Below, piece by piece: positions 35,596 through 46,207 of a DNA stretch of 64,000 bases. This stretch comes from Caprimulgus europaeus (Eukaryota; Chordata; Aves; Caprimulgiformes; Caprimulgidae). Made by a program: the position numbers and the translations under genes. The DNA is taken from assembly GCA_907165065.1 (NCBI GenBank), contig OU015527.1:24379686-24443685 (forward strand), given 5' to 3'. The first letter of the stretch is position 1, and every line of letters begins with the position of its first letter. The notes beneath the pieces are model-generated. The model worked only from the letters and a program-made list of their open reading frames with translations. It ran no database searches and was not told the DNA's origin.

Positions 35596-35935
35596 TGTAA
35601 TGGTTTTGGCTGGAATAAAATTAATTTTTTTTTGTAGTAGCTTGTATGGGGCTACGTTTTGGATTCATGCTGAAAATAGTGCTGATAATACAGGGATGTT
35701 TTAGTTACCACTGAGAAGTGCTTACACAAAGTCAAGGTCTTTTCTGTTCCTCAGACTGCTCTGATAATGGGTAGGTTGGAGGTGCACAAAAAGTTGGGAA
35801 GGAACACAGTTGGAACAGCTGACCCCAAATGACCAAAGGTGTATTCCACACCATATGATGTCATGCTAAAGGGTTCAGAGAAGAAACCATATAAGGAGAG
35901 GCTTTTGTTTGGTTTGGGTTTTTTTTCCCCCCGCT
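35596..35935 (+). mobile_element. LTR fragment, 5' part of a family C LTR
   Basis: It begins TGTAATGGTTTTGGCTGGAA and has further family words: AGTGCTTACACAAAGTCAAG, GGAGGTGCACAAAAAG, GCTGACCCCAAATGACCAAA and GATGTCATGCTAA. The same words occur in order in the LTR at 53431-54037, and a shorter version in the provirus LTRs at 37630 and 41580. The copy stops after the promoter region (CATATAAGGAGAGG, about 35890) in a T-rich tract, so the R and U5 parts are missing or unrecognisable. Confidence 0.82.
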
Positions 35936-37624
35936 ATATCCTCACAGAGCAACAAATATGATCTTTGTGATTTTAACATATATGGATTTTCTCTACATTT
36001 TGAAATCCTACTGCTCTCTTGAACTCAAAATGTTTCCAACAACAACTTGAAGGAAGGTCCAATGAATTTATCTGGGATGCTTTCTGGATCAGTAAAAGTA
36101 ACTTCTCTCTGCACTTGGCATTTCTTTTCTCTGTAGTTTCATGAAATGAGAAGGAAAACAGCCAAAGAAAGTCCTTGAGTTGACTGGAACAATAGTCCAT
36201 AAATAGCAGATAGTTTATTTTTCTTTATGGATTTTCCCCCCTACTTTAATAAAAAATTTAGAAACAATCTTTGTGTTTCCAGATAAACATAAATAAAAGT
36301 ATCAAGAACCACTAGCCTGAAAGGAAAACAGCTGATGATAGCCTATGGCTGCATAAAACACATTTCTGAACACTAATTTGGTGAAATTAAAAATTCTATA
36401 CTAATGATCAAATGAAATTTTACTAAGAGGATTTTGGAAAGAAATAACTTATTGTGGTGAAACTTCAATGAAAATTAAGCTTAGAAATATATTAACACTT
36501 AATGAAAATTCCAACTTCCTTGCACAAAGTTTAGCTGAGCTAATAATTGCCTAGTACATATTTAATGCATGATTAATTGTATTTTTCTCAAATAAAATGT
36601 ATTATATTATATAGTAAAACTAAGCAAATGAACAGCTCTAAGATTATACTTACTTTAATGTATCTTTCATCTTATATTTTAAATAAACCAGTAATAGGAT
36701 CCTAAGTTCTGTCTGTGCCTACTTTTTTAATAAGATATAGATTTATATGAGCAACACTTCTTAAAAAGAAATGTGGTCATGTGTAGATTACAACATAAGA
36801 CTTGTTAACCAAACTTTGAGAAAAATCATGCAAGCTAAAACTGGCATAGTGCACGAAAATAACTTTATTTTTGTTAACATCTTTTTAGCCAACACTTGGT
36901 TGCATCTAAGTTAGGTTTTGCTGTCAATCGGAGGTCAAGATAAATTAATCTAGTGTAAGCTCCAGAGGTTATAAAATGCAGTTACCTCTCCAAATAAGCT
37001 AGAGTTCACTGGTTTGTTTTGCAAGAAAGCTGTAGAACTTCTTTTAGCATGTCTCACTCCCCATAGTAAGGAATTCTTGTGGCTATGCAACAATAGAACT
37101 TTCCATTTCTGCTTTGCTGGAAAATAAAGAAAATTCAAGTCAGCTCAGTAAAAGCTGCTTTGAATATTTTACACTGAAATGATGTAATAACCCACACCTA
37201 GAGGTAAACAACATTCTGAGAAATGCTGCTCAGTAGGATTGGGTTGCTTCTTGTACTCTTACTGATTAATCTTTTGAAACACCTGATGAAGACTAGATAT
37301 TCAGTGACACTGCAACAGGAGATCATTTTCTGCCTCAAGAAGCTCCTCATTAAGTTTCAATTATTTTGCCAGTTTGTACAATAGTCTTTCAGTCTTCCTT
37401 ACATTCATAACATATGCAGGTGGCTACTGTCTCTTCACATATGTTTTACAGCAGGTTCTGGAGTATTAGAGCACTTAACAACTAAAAGTTATTTCCCAGG
37501 AGAACATGTAAATGTGACCCTTGTTGGCTGATGTGCCTATAATACCTGAAAAGAATCATTGAATCAAGTACTGCACTGAAGGTGGTGGACAGCAGAGGAA
37601 ACTTCTTTTATCAAATCACATTAC
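35936..37624. other. AT-rich stretch, nothing recognised
   Basis: About 1.7 kb, no repeat terminus or domain; short frames only. Confidence 0.5.
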
Positions 37625-37629
37625 AAACT

Positions 37630-38035
37630 TGTCCTGGGTTTGATTAGGATAGAGTTAATTGTTCACAGGGAACTGGGAGGTGAGCAGACAGGGCAGCTGA
37701 CCCAGACAGGCCAAAGCTGGTATTCCATATTGTGTGACACATGATGTCATGCTCAGTATTTAAACAGGGGAAGTTTCATGAAGGAGGATTACTGCAGTTC
37801 CAGAGCAAGTTGGGAGTTGGGTGGTGAGCTGTTTGGTTCTGTGTATCATTTGTGTTGTACATTCTCTCACTAGTATTGTTGTTGTTCTTGTTTGGTGTTG
37901 TTTCCTTCTTCCCTTACCATCCTAGTAAACTGCTTGTGTCTCAATCCGTGAGCCTCTTTTTCTTATATTTTCTCCTCCCCATCCCACCACAGGGTGGGGA
38001 AGGGCAGGGGGAATGAGTGAACAAGCCTCTGTGGT
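37630..38035 (+). mobile_element. 5' LTR (family D), left portion
   Basis: It matches the 3' LTR from TGTCCTGGGT through AGTGAACAAGCCTCTGTGGT, where the nested LTR F begins. The last 12 bases of this LTR (TAAACTACTACA) lie at 38804-38815. A promoter-like GTATTTAAACAGGGG is at 37756-37770. Compared with the 3' LTR it retains about 10 extra bases (GACACATG) near 37735. Confidence 0.92.
37757..37763 (+). promoter_or_regulatory. TATA-like box of the provirus 5' LTR
   Basis: TATTTAA follows GATGTCATGCTCAG and precedes ACAGGGG, the same arrangement as GTTAAACAGGGG at 41702-41713 in the 3' LTR. Confidence 0.55.
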
Positions 38036-38265
38036 TGTGAGGAACTGCACTATAGACTTGTCTCAAAGATTGCTTGCAAGGACGGTCGCAAGACCATTGG
38101 GTTCTGGAAACCCCGACTTGTGAAGGCGTCTTTGAGCCATGGGGTGATGTGAGGAACTGCACTATTGACTTGTCTCAAAGATTATTTGCAAGATCGTTTG
38201 CAAGATTGTTTTCAGAAGACCATTGGGTTTTGAAAATCCAGACTTGTGAAGACGCCCTGCCAGCA
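38036..38265 (+). repeat. 112-bp tandem duplication in LTR F
   Basis: The block TGTGAGGAACTGCACTAT-GACTTGTCTCAAAGATT...ACCATTGGGTT...GACTTGTGAAG-CG occurs at 38036 and again at 38148, with substitutions and a small insertion (CGTTTGCAAGATTG) in the second copy. Because the first copy starts exactly at the element terminus, the duplication includes the LTR end. Confidence 0.9.
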
Positions 38266-38798
38266 GGAGGTCTTCTGCCCGGACATATCCCTGCCCCAGT
38301 GTTGGGGGGCACAAAGAGACGTGCCATTGCTATGGAAACCACAGTCCTCCAAGGGGTACTTAAGGAGGACTTGCATGGGCAACAGCAAGCAAGAAGAAAG
38401 GGAGCAGAAGACAGACAGAGAGGACGACTGTCTGCCCACCATGCTGCGCCTCGCCATGCTGCACCACTCCACACAGCATCGCACCACGTGGCACCACCGC
38501 TGGAACAAGCAACTGAGACCTCCTCACCCCCCCAACACCATCGCCTCACCGCTGGACAAGTGGTGGTGACTATTTCTTGCTGCTTGCCCTATACCGAGTC
38601 CTTGCTTGATTTCCATATTTCTTTCCATTCTGTCCTGTCACTACCCTCTTTATTTCTTTTTCTTTTGATAATAAATGGTGTTCCAGGAATATCAAATTTG
38701 ACCTCGTTTGTGTCTTAATCTCGCTTTTGGGATCATATCGAAACCTTCCCCGACATCAGATTGGGATATTTGAATGATCCCGACATTGGATCGGGACA
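38036..38798 (+). mobile_element. Solo LTR (family F) nested in the 5' LTR
   Basis: A 763-base element begins TGTGAGGAACTGC and ends GATCGGGACA. It carries AATAAA at 38670-38675 and splits the provirus LTR exactly between CTCTGTGGT and TAAACTACTACA. Flanking pentamers GTGGT (38031-38035) and GTCGT (38799-38803) are a 5-bp target duplication with one later change. Its first part is present twice in tandem, starting at 38036 and 38148. No internal genes adjoin, so it is a solo LTR younger than the provirus. Its GC-rich middle gives open frames on both strands, including 214 codons at 38074-38718 that resemble no known protein to me. Confidence 0.9.
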
Positions 38799-38822
38799 GT
38801 CGTTAAACTACTACAGTTTATT

Positions 38823-38840
38823 TGGTGCCCAACATGGAGC
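38823..38840 (+). promoter_or_regulatory. Primer binding site, tRNA-Lys-like
   Basis: TGGTGCCCAACATGGAGC lies 7 bases after the LTR end. It fits the lysine-tRNA type of primer site (TGGCGCCCAACGTGGGGC) at 15 of 18 bases, all three differences being transitions. This is where reverse transcription would have started. Confidence 0.8.
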
Positions 38841-39229
38841 CCAACAGGTTGAGATAACAACAGTCCTGACCAGAGAGTGTTAAAACAATTTTTATATACA
38901 TCTATATATAAATATATTAATATAGTAGTTAAACAGTCATTGATCACAATGTTGTTTCATTTGATCACCTGGCTGTGCTGTGTAAAGCCTTATGAGCAGA
39001 TGTGCAGTATATATTCCCTGAGGTGCTGTTTATCAATTGGGTGTTGTGGGTTTTTGGATGCGTATTCCAAATTACAGTCAGATTGTGAGTCCTCTCTATC
39101 AAGTGACTCCGAAGAAGAATGACTTTAGATGGGGTCCTCAGCAATGACAGCCTTCAAAAAAATTAAGCAGGACAGATAGTCCATGCAGTAGCCCTTGGGT
39201 CAGTTCAGGCAGGACAAGATATTAAAAAT
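38841..39229 (+). other. Provirus leader after the primer site, deletion zone
   Basis: It holds an AT-rich leader and no gag or protease frame. Pol-like sequence starts soon after 39230, so several kilobases expected between the primer site and RNase H are missing. The 81-codon frame at 38877-39122 has no recognised match. Confidence 0.6.
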
Positions 39230-39636
39230 GTGTTCTACATCACAGCTGGGGAGAATGGCCCAACTTGGAGTCTCTGGCAGAGAGCACCTGGAGATACTCA
39301 AGGTTGGCCCCTAGGTCTTAGGAACTGGGGATACAGAGGATCAGAGGCCCAATATACTCCAACTAAAAAGAGATATTGGCAGAATACAAGGGAGTTTGAG
39401 TCACTTCTGAAGTGTCTGATACTGAAACACAGCTCCTCCTGGAAGCCCAACTGCCAATGCTGGGCTGGATTTTCAAAGGGAGGGCCTTCACTATGCAACA
39501 TGCAACTGATGCTATGTGGAGCAAATGGGTCACACTGATCACACAACGGGCTCGAATAGGAAGCCACAACTGTCCAGAAATTTTGGCAGTGATCACAAAC
39601 TGGCCAGAGGGCAAAGACTTTGTAATGTTATAGGAG
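39230..39636 (+). pseudogene. pol remnant before RNase H (RT connection region)
   Basis: Two overlapping frames (39230-39538 and 39412-39633) read as the segment that links reverse transcriptase to RNase H in ERVL-like pol. They switch frame near 39400 within a continuous homologous stretch. The second frame has the block LPMLGWIFKGRAFTMQHATD and ITNWPEGKDF. The position directly upstream of the RNase H motif supports the call. The polymerase active-site region is not present. Assignment rests on position and style, not on a search. Confidence 0.65.
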
Positions 39637-39642
39637 GCGAAG

Positions 39643-40020
39643 GTGCTGCACACTGAAGAAATTCCACAGTATGATGAACTACCAGATGATGAGAAACGCT
39701 GTGCCTTGTTCTCTAATGGGTTCTGTCGTATTGTAGGAAAACATCAAAGGTGGAAAGCTGCTGTATGGAGTTCTACACAGGGACTTACAGAAGGTGCTAA
39801 AGGAAAAGGTGAATCTAGCCAGTTTGCAGAGGTAAAAGCCATCCAACTGACTTTAGATATTGCTGAGTGAGAAAAGTGGCCAGTGACCTATCTCTATACT
39901 GATTCATGGATGGTGGCAAATGCTTTGTGTGGGGGGGTTACAGTAATAGAAACAGAGCAACTGGCAGCAGAGAAGCAAACCCATCTGGGCTACTGAATTA
40001 TGGCAAGGTATTGCTGCTCA
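39643..40020 (+). pseudogene. ERVL-like RNase H remnant
   Basis: The frame from 39643 shows the RNase H fold: FSNGFCRIVG at the first strand, then SSQFAEVKAIQLTLDIAE with the catalytic Glu. After a stop at 39868-39870, the same frame continues to LYTDSWMVANAL with the catalytic Asp of TDS. The first catalytic Asp position reads Asn (FSNG). RNase H removes the RNA template strand during reverse transcription. The internal stop and the lost Asp show this copy is inactive. Confidence 0.85.
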
Positions 40021-41012
40021 GCTAGAAAAGTTGGTTGTAAAAGTATGCAATGTAGATGCTCATGTACCAAAGAGTCCAGCCACTGAAAGGCATGAAAACA
40101 AGGCTGCTATGAATAAAGTGTCTCAAGCAGACTTGGACTGGCAACAGAAGGGTGAAAAAGTTTTAGCCCACTGGGCCCATGATGCCTCAGGCCATCAAGG
40201 AAGAGATGCAACATATAGATTGGCATGTCGTCAGGAGGTGGATTTAACCATGGACACTGTTGTACAGGTTATTCATGAATGTGAGATATGCAGTACAATC
40301 AAATAAACCAAGTGGTTAAAAACTCTCTGGTATGGAGGATGATGGTTAAAATATAAATATGGAGAAGCCTGGCAGATAGATTATATTACTCTCCCACAAA
40401 CCCACAGTGGTAAGCGCTATGTGCTCACAATGGTGGAAGCAACCACTGGATGGCTGGAAACATATGCTGTGTCCCATGCCACCACCTGGAACACTGTTCT
40501 AGGCCTTGAAAAACAAGTCCTCTGGTGACACAGCACCTGAGAAAACTGAGTCTGACAATGGGATTAATTTCCAAAACAGTATCATAGACACCTGGGCTAC
40601 AGAACATGGCATTGAGTGTGTGTACCATATTCTCTGTCATGCACCAGCCCCTGAAAAAGTTGAAAGACACAATGGACTGCTGAAAACTGCACTAAGAGCA
40701 GTGAGTGGTGGGACATTCAAACACTGGGATACAAACTTACCAAAGGCTACCTGACTGGTTAACACTAGGGGATCTACCAATCAAGCTCTTCCTGCCCAAT
40801 CAAAACATCCACATACTGTAGAAGGGGACAAAGTCCTTATAATACACATGAAGAACTTGTTAGGGAAGGTGGTCTGGATTAGTCCTGCCACAGGCAAAGG
40901 CAAACTCTTTCATGGGATTGCTTTTGCCCAAGGACTGGGTACATTTGGGGGGTAATGCAGAAGAATGGGGAACTCTGATGTGTACATCAAGGCGATTTGA
41001 CTCTGGGCAAGA
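40021..41012 (+). pseudogene. ERVL-like integrase remnant with DD35E spacing
   Basis: The N-terminal zinc-binding part runs 40031-40306, with HWAHDASGH and CEIC giving the HHCC ligands; it ends in a stop. The core follows in the same frame: WQIDYITLP holds the first catalytic Asp (codon 40379-40381). After a frameshift, ESDNGINF holds the second Asp (40554-40556), and EKVERHNGLLKT holds the Glu (40662-40664) exactly 35 residues later. The C-terminal part continues to about 41012 in broken frames. Integrase joins viral DNA to the host chromosome. The residues survive but stops and frameshifts make it non-functional. Confidence 0.9.
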
Positions 41013-41562
41013 ATAGTCAATAATTTGAACTGTATACTGTTAATTGTTATATACATTGTGTGCAATTACTTCTGTGGTTGCTATATGCCATGTCAAGGGG
41101 ATTACAGTATGAATTGCCCCAAAACAGATGAAGAATGGACTTTGGTGAAAACCAGGCAAAGTGCAACAGTGATTGAACCAGAAGTGACTTCAGCAATTAG
41201 TGCACAACAAAATCCTTGAGACTGACATCTTCAAACTGCAGAACATGGGCATGGGCTGTACCAGACACACCAGCACATCATCTCCAGTTATCTCTCCAAG
41301 ATACACCAGCTAGAAGCTCTGGATACAGCATGCAGCACTCCAACACACACACCATTTTTTCCCACCCTGAAAGACTGTTATGACAGATGGAGCCCAAAGT
41401 AATGGGTTAAATTAACTCAATGGACATTTTAGAGTGATGGCACATGCACTAAGGTAATTACATTTCTGTGTGTAATATATATAGATATAGCTCTACAACA
41501 GACAAGACAGTGGTAGGAATTAATTGGGAAGTATAGGATCTGGGCATTACGTAGATGGTATA
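41013..41562 (+). other. Provirus 3' untranslated region
   Basis: It separates integrase from the 3' LTR. A 64-codon frame (41025-41219) starts with a hydrophobic run (LLIVIYIVCNYFC) but has no recognised relationship. It could be a trace of an accessory or envelope-like segment, or chance. There is no sign of a full envelope gene. Confidence 0.6.
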
Positions 41563-41579
41563 GAATAAGGGGTGGGTAA
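41563..41579 (+). promoter_or_regulatory. Polypurine tract before the 3' LTR
   Basis: GAATAAGGGGTGGGTAA abuts the TG of the 3' LTR, the position from which plus-strand DNA synthesis is primed. The purine run is interrupted by T at three positions. Confidence 0.6.
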
Positions 41580-41982
41580 TGTCCTGGGTACGGTTAGGAT
41601 AGAGTTAATTGTTCACAGGGAACTGGGAGGGGAGCAGACAGGGCAGCTGACCCAAACGGGCATAAGCGAGTATTTCATACAATGTGATGTCATGCTCAGT
41701 AGTTAAACAGGGGAAGTTCTGAGACTGACAGGTTGGTTTGGGAGCCGTCTGGGAGTTGGTTGGTGAGCCATTTGGTTCTGTATATCACTTGTGTTGTATA
41801 TTTTTTTCACTAGTATTGTTGGTGTTATTATTTGGTGTTTTTTCCCTCTTCCCTTTCCAACCTAGTAAACTGTTCGTGTCTTGTCCCATGAGTCCCGTTC
41901 ATTTATATTTTCTCCTCCCCATCCAACCAGAGAGTGGAGGTGGAGATTGGGATGAGTGAACCTCTGTGGTTAAACCACCACA
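41580..41982 (+). mobile_element. 3' LTR (family D) of the provirus
   Basis: The 403-base LTR begins TGTCCTGGGTACGG and ends GGTTAAACCACCACA. It lines up with 37630-38035 plus 38804-38815, with scattered substitutions and small indels. The promoter region GTTAAACAGGGG and a T-rich tract are retained. It is followed immediately by the target duplicate AAACT. Confidence 0.95.
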
Positions 41983-42874
41983 AAACTATAATAACAAAGC
42001 AAAAGTAAACCACACTGTAGGTGGATTTCAGCAAATCTGTCTGTTTTATTAGGACTGGCCAGAAAATTTTTTTTTGCTTTTTTTTTTCTTTTGTGATAAG
42101 GGTTGAGACTTTACACTTTGGGGTTTTTTTGTTTTGTCTTGTTTTTTGTTTCTTTATACAGGGTGGAATAAACCAAAAACCCCACTTTGATTACTCTGAG
42201 ATCTGGGGGACAAGGGGAAAGGAAAGTAGCCGGATGAATGTGCCTCTTTCTGGGCTGGAACTCTTGTCTGAGGCATGGGAGAGCCACACTCAAGGCTCTG
42301 CCTCAGTCACTGCAGTGGCTAGCTTGTGCATATCTCAAATAATTAGGCCAGCCACCAATCTAGGGTGCACTGTGGGCTTTTTCCTTGTGGCTTTGCTGTG
42401 AAAGATCAGTCTGTTCTTTTCAGACATGGTCATAACAATTTTTTTTTCAAAAATTTGCAAGTTAAAAATTCCTGACTAATTCAATTACTAGTGTTAAACT
42501 TGATCTTCAGTGTTTGCTACGGATCTGAAATACATACGAAATCTGCCTGCATATATGCCTATTTATCCTTTCACAAATTTACATATCTTCCCATATAAAA
42601 AATTACCATCACATATTTTACAGGAATTTTAGTTCTGACCTTCTGTCCTTTGTAGAACGATGATCTGCAAAAGCATGGGTAGATCTACCACAGGGTTTGG
42701 GGAGCTTTAAGAGGTTGTCATTATTAGTGTCCAAGGTCATATGCTGAAGTCGCACAACCCCAAAGTAAGAAAGAAAGAAAAAAAAAAAAGTGCCTAAGTG
42801 GCATCATAAATGAAAGGACACAATATCCCTGACACAGGTCAGGGAAAAGTTCTGCAAAAAAGCCATATTAAATC
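41983..42874. other. Provirus flank, nothing recognised
   Basis: It holds the right target duplicate (41983-41987), then T-rich tracts (42068-42090, 42122-42150) and a less AT-rich part at 42160-42400 with a 126-codon frame (42021-42401) that crosses the T-tracts. No domain or element was recognised. Confidence 0.45.
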
Positions 42875-43361
42875 AGTGTTCAGTTTTGGGCCCCTCACTT
42901 CAAGAAGGACATGGAGGTGCTGGAGCGTGTCCAGAGAAGGGCAAAAAAGCTGGTGAAGGGGCTGGAGAATAAGTCTCATGAGAAGTGGCTGAGAGAACCG
43001 GGGTTGTTTAGCCTAGAGAAAACGAGGCTGAGGGGAGACCTTATCTCTCTGAAAGGAGGGTGTAGAGAGATGGGGGTCAGTCTCTTCTCCCAAGTAACAA
43101 GTGATAGGATGAGAGGCTCAATTTGCACCAAGGGAAGTTTAGATTAGATATTAAGAAGTATTTATTTACTGAGAGGGCTATCAGGCACTGGAACAGTTTG
43201 CCCAGGGCAGTGATGGAGTACCCATCCCTGAAGGTATTTAAGAGTCATGTAGACATAGTGCTTAGGGACATGGTTTAGTTAGGAACTTGTCCGTGTTAGG
43301 TTAGTGGTTGGAATTGATGAGTTTAAAGGTCTTTACCAATCTAGACAGTTCTGTGATTCTT
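42875..43361 (+). mobile_element. CR1 LINE 3' fragment, plus strand
   Basis: It starts abruptly in the ORF2 C-terminus (QFWAPH-like, then frame 42911-43147: [40 protein letters not shown]). It runs through the 3' UTR to CTAGACAGTTCTGTGATTCT. About 490 bases, 5'-truncated. The tail is directly followed by a minus-strand B2 LTR, so one element inserted at the edge of the other. Confidence 0.93.
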
Positions 43362-43363
43362 CA

Positions 43364-43965
43364 TGTGATAGTTTCCCACAGGGGATAGAAGAGAGGATTA
43401 GGGGAAAGGATAAGGAGCCTTGTAGATTGAGATAAGAACAATTTAATAATAGAAATAAAAGAAAACCTAAAATAATACTAATATTTAAATAGCAGTGATA
43501 ATTATAACAGTAACAAAATATACCAATGAGTGATACACAGTGCAAACGTTCAACATCAAACGACCAAGCCTGGCCAGTTCCCAGATAACGATCCCAGAGG
43601 AGCGACAATCCCGAACCAAAACCACAATCCCAGAAGAGCGACAGCCCGAGCAGAAGCCACAGAGAGCTAAAAGAGGAAGAGACCCTCACTAATATACTAG
43701 ATATGACGTGATATGGTATGGAATATGCCATTGGCATATCTAAATACCAATTTAGCTTATTAATTTAATTATTCCTTACTCCCTTATATTATGTGCTTGT
43801 AGACTAACAGACCACAAAGTCCTTCACTTCCAGTGACAAAAATACAAACTCTGGTACGTTATTAGTGTCTCTCTCATAAAAAGTCCCAGGCTGAAAAGTA
43901 AAATGCAGCACTATTCTAGCTACTGAAAAAGAAACCCAGCACTGTTTCAACTAAAAATCAGGACA
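43364..43965 (-). mobile_element. LTR (family B2), internally deleted
   Basis: It matches 28398-29137 from ACAGGGGATAG onward to the terminus AAAATCAGGACA at 43965. At the left end, TGTGATAGTTTC looks like the family terminus followed by a deletion of about 70 bases. ATGTG occurs at 43363-43367 and again directly after the element at 43966-43970, a possible target duplication overlapping the eroded terminus. No viral interior adjoins. It has a short ATAATACTAATATTTAAATA segment where the sister copy has (AAT)32. Confidence 0.87.
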
Positions 43966-46207
43966 ATGTGTCTCACAATGATTTGGAGATGTAAATCAAT
44001 TACTTAACAGTCTTGCCTCTCCTAATTTCTCTAAAACTATTGTACCTGAACAAGCGTTACAAAAATCTCGCTACGTAAGTTCTGGAAAGCTGCAAAAGCA
44101 AGCACTCTACTCTAAGCTGAAGAACACAACTAACACCTTCATGTATCTCAAGTGGAGTTTCTTCTGTTAATCTGTGAGCAAACAGGTATATTCATACAAA
44201 ATTGTTAATGTTCAATTAAAATGTGGAATTAGACATTCTGGATTGAGTTTGACCTTAAAAGAAAAACCCCTGCATTTTTTTCTGTATAAAAATCTTTTAA
44301 TTATCTCATATAAATACAAAATATATTTCCATAAGTACACTAATAGAAGAATAACATTTGAAATTATTAGCATATTTTAACCTGAATTCCAAATGAAAAT
44401 CTCATGCTGTGCTAGCATTTTTCAACCCTGAAATACTATGCCAAACAGCATGTTCCTCTCAGAAAGATGCTGATCCCTGAACAGTAATATCCACTAAAAA
44501 AAGCATGGGGTGGGCAGGGGAAGGGTTGATGTAAACACTTTGCAGTAAATTTGTATTACAAATGGACCAAAAATACCCTAAAGTTTTATCTTTAAAGGCA
44601 CGTATACTTTTATCCTGGTAAACTGGTCTAATGTCTTCCACATAGTGCATAATGTAAGCCTAAATCAGAAAGGCAAACAAACATCTCAACAGATGGTCTC
44701 TCTTTAAGACTTTTATGAAAGCTGATTCAGGGGAGATTTAGCCTACAAGAAAACCAAACTCTCAGACTTAATATTTCCCTTATTTTCAGAAAAATTAACA
44801 TGCGCAGCTGAGCAGTACAACAGAATATTGCACGATTTTCTCTAGTACAGCTTCTGTTACATTACCTACAGAAAGGATTTTTATCCAAATCCATTGTTTA
44901 TTTCTTCTTTTGTTTCTCAAAAAAAGCTAGAAAACCAAGTTTTGTCTAGGTTAGTGAAATATTTATAAAAGAACACAGAAGTCATTAAAAGGCTGGAAAG
45001 CAAAATCCAGGCGATCACAAGTAAGAATAAAAGACAGACCAACTTTGAAGCTTACACTCTCACTAAAACATAGTTCTAAGCACTCCACTGTATGAAAAAA
45101 CACATGGGTACAACTGCATTTCTGAGGTTATTACTTCTCATATTTCACCCCAAATTTGTAATGCCCTAAAAGTCAGACTCATGAAACAAGTCAGTGATTT
45201 TTCATTAACTATTCTCTACTCCATTCCTTTGGCTCAGTATACGACTTTATTTTGCTGTAAATCTTGGTAAAAGACAGCTTTTCTGTTCACATTAATTCAT
45301 ATATGAAGAGAGTTGTAAAGAGAAATAAAAAGCAAAACTTGGAAGCACAAAGGACATAAATGAGGTTGCTGGAACACAAGAAGGTAACAACAGAACCACC
45401 ATAACACTGATAGAGTGAAAAAAATTTAAAAAAAAAGAAAAAAAAGAGAGATCTGAAGCCCAACTTTTAAGGATAGTGAAATAAAGTAATTCAAATTAGA
45501 CATATGGGGATGGGGGTGGGAACAGGATGGAGACAGTGATGACAACAAACAAAACCTGAAAAACAATTCAAGCTTTCCCAAAAAAGGAAAAAAAGCCCCA
45601 AACATTATAATGAAAAGTCCCTTCAGCTCCTGGAAGCTAATGATTTCTATCAGATATTTGTGGTCCCTGTTATTTTACTTTTGTTCAACCTACACTTACT
45701 ATCCTGAGGAACAAGTTTGGTCATAAAATTTTAAGTAATTAGTGTCTTTCACTTCTGCAGAACAATAAAATTGAACAAAATTTTTGTGTGATCCATCTTG
45801 AGAACAAGACTCATCCATAAATCTTCCTTTCCCTTTCTAAAATGCCTTGTGTGTTCCTTTTTGCCAACTTAATAAAGAATTAAAGATTTTTTATTTCTGA
45901 TAGTGAGCAAAATATTTTTTAAATTCAAGTCCTCTTCAATCTCTGAAGAATTTCTTCCAAGAGCTCTTCTTGAATTCGATTTAGAGAGCCAGTAGAAACC
46001 AAAGGCTTCACTATTAATTAATATCTAGATCATATAAACGTTTTCTCCAATAATCCCAAATATTATCCTTTTCCTTTTTTAACATTTGGTTCAACTTTGT
46101 CTGTGTCTAATATTAAAAGTATAAACTATTAATGGTAAGGTTACAAATAGTCCGAAAAACATTATTTCTTATTCTTCCTAGTGGCAGTGTGCCTATCACT
46201 TCTATAG
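43966..46207. other. AT-rich stretch, nothing recognised
   Basis: About 2.2 kb with A-rich patches (45418-45450) and no recognised gene or element; frames are short. Confidence 0.5.

Larger units (their letters stand above)
37630..41982 (+). mobile_element. ERVL-like provirus, internally deleted
   Basis: A 5' LTR (37630-38815, enlarged by a nested LTR) and a 3' LTR (41580-41982) bound an interior with a primer site, RNase H and integrase remnants. The whole is flanked by a perfect 5-bp direct repeat AAACT (37625-37629 and 41983-41987). Both LTRs begin TGTCCTGGGT and end in TAAAC(C/T)AC(C/T)ACA. Gag, protease and the polymerase core (no YxDD region seen) are absent, as is any envelope, which ERVL-like elements usually lack anyway. 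The two LTRs differ at many positions, so the insertion is old. All reading frames are broken. Confidence 0.93.

Noticed and set aside
41025-41219. Possible envelope or accessory protein in the provirus 3' region
   Set aside because: Only 64 codons with one hydrophobic run; no cleavage site or envelope features, and ERVL-like elements normally lack envelope.
42021-42401. 126-codon plus-strand frame
   Set aside because: It begins through long T tracts (poly-phenylalanine) and has no domain; considered chance next to the provirus.
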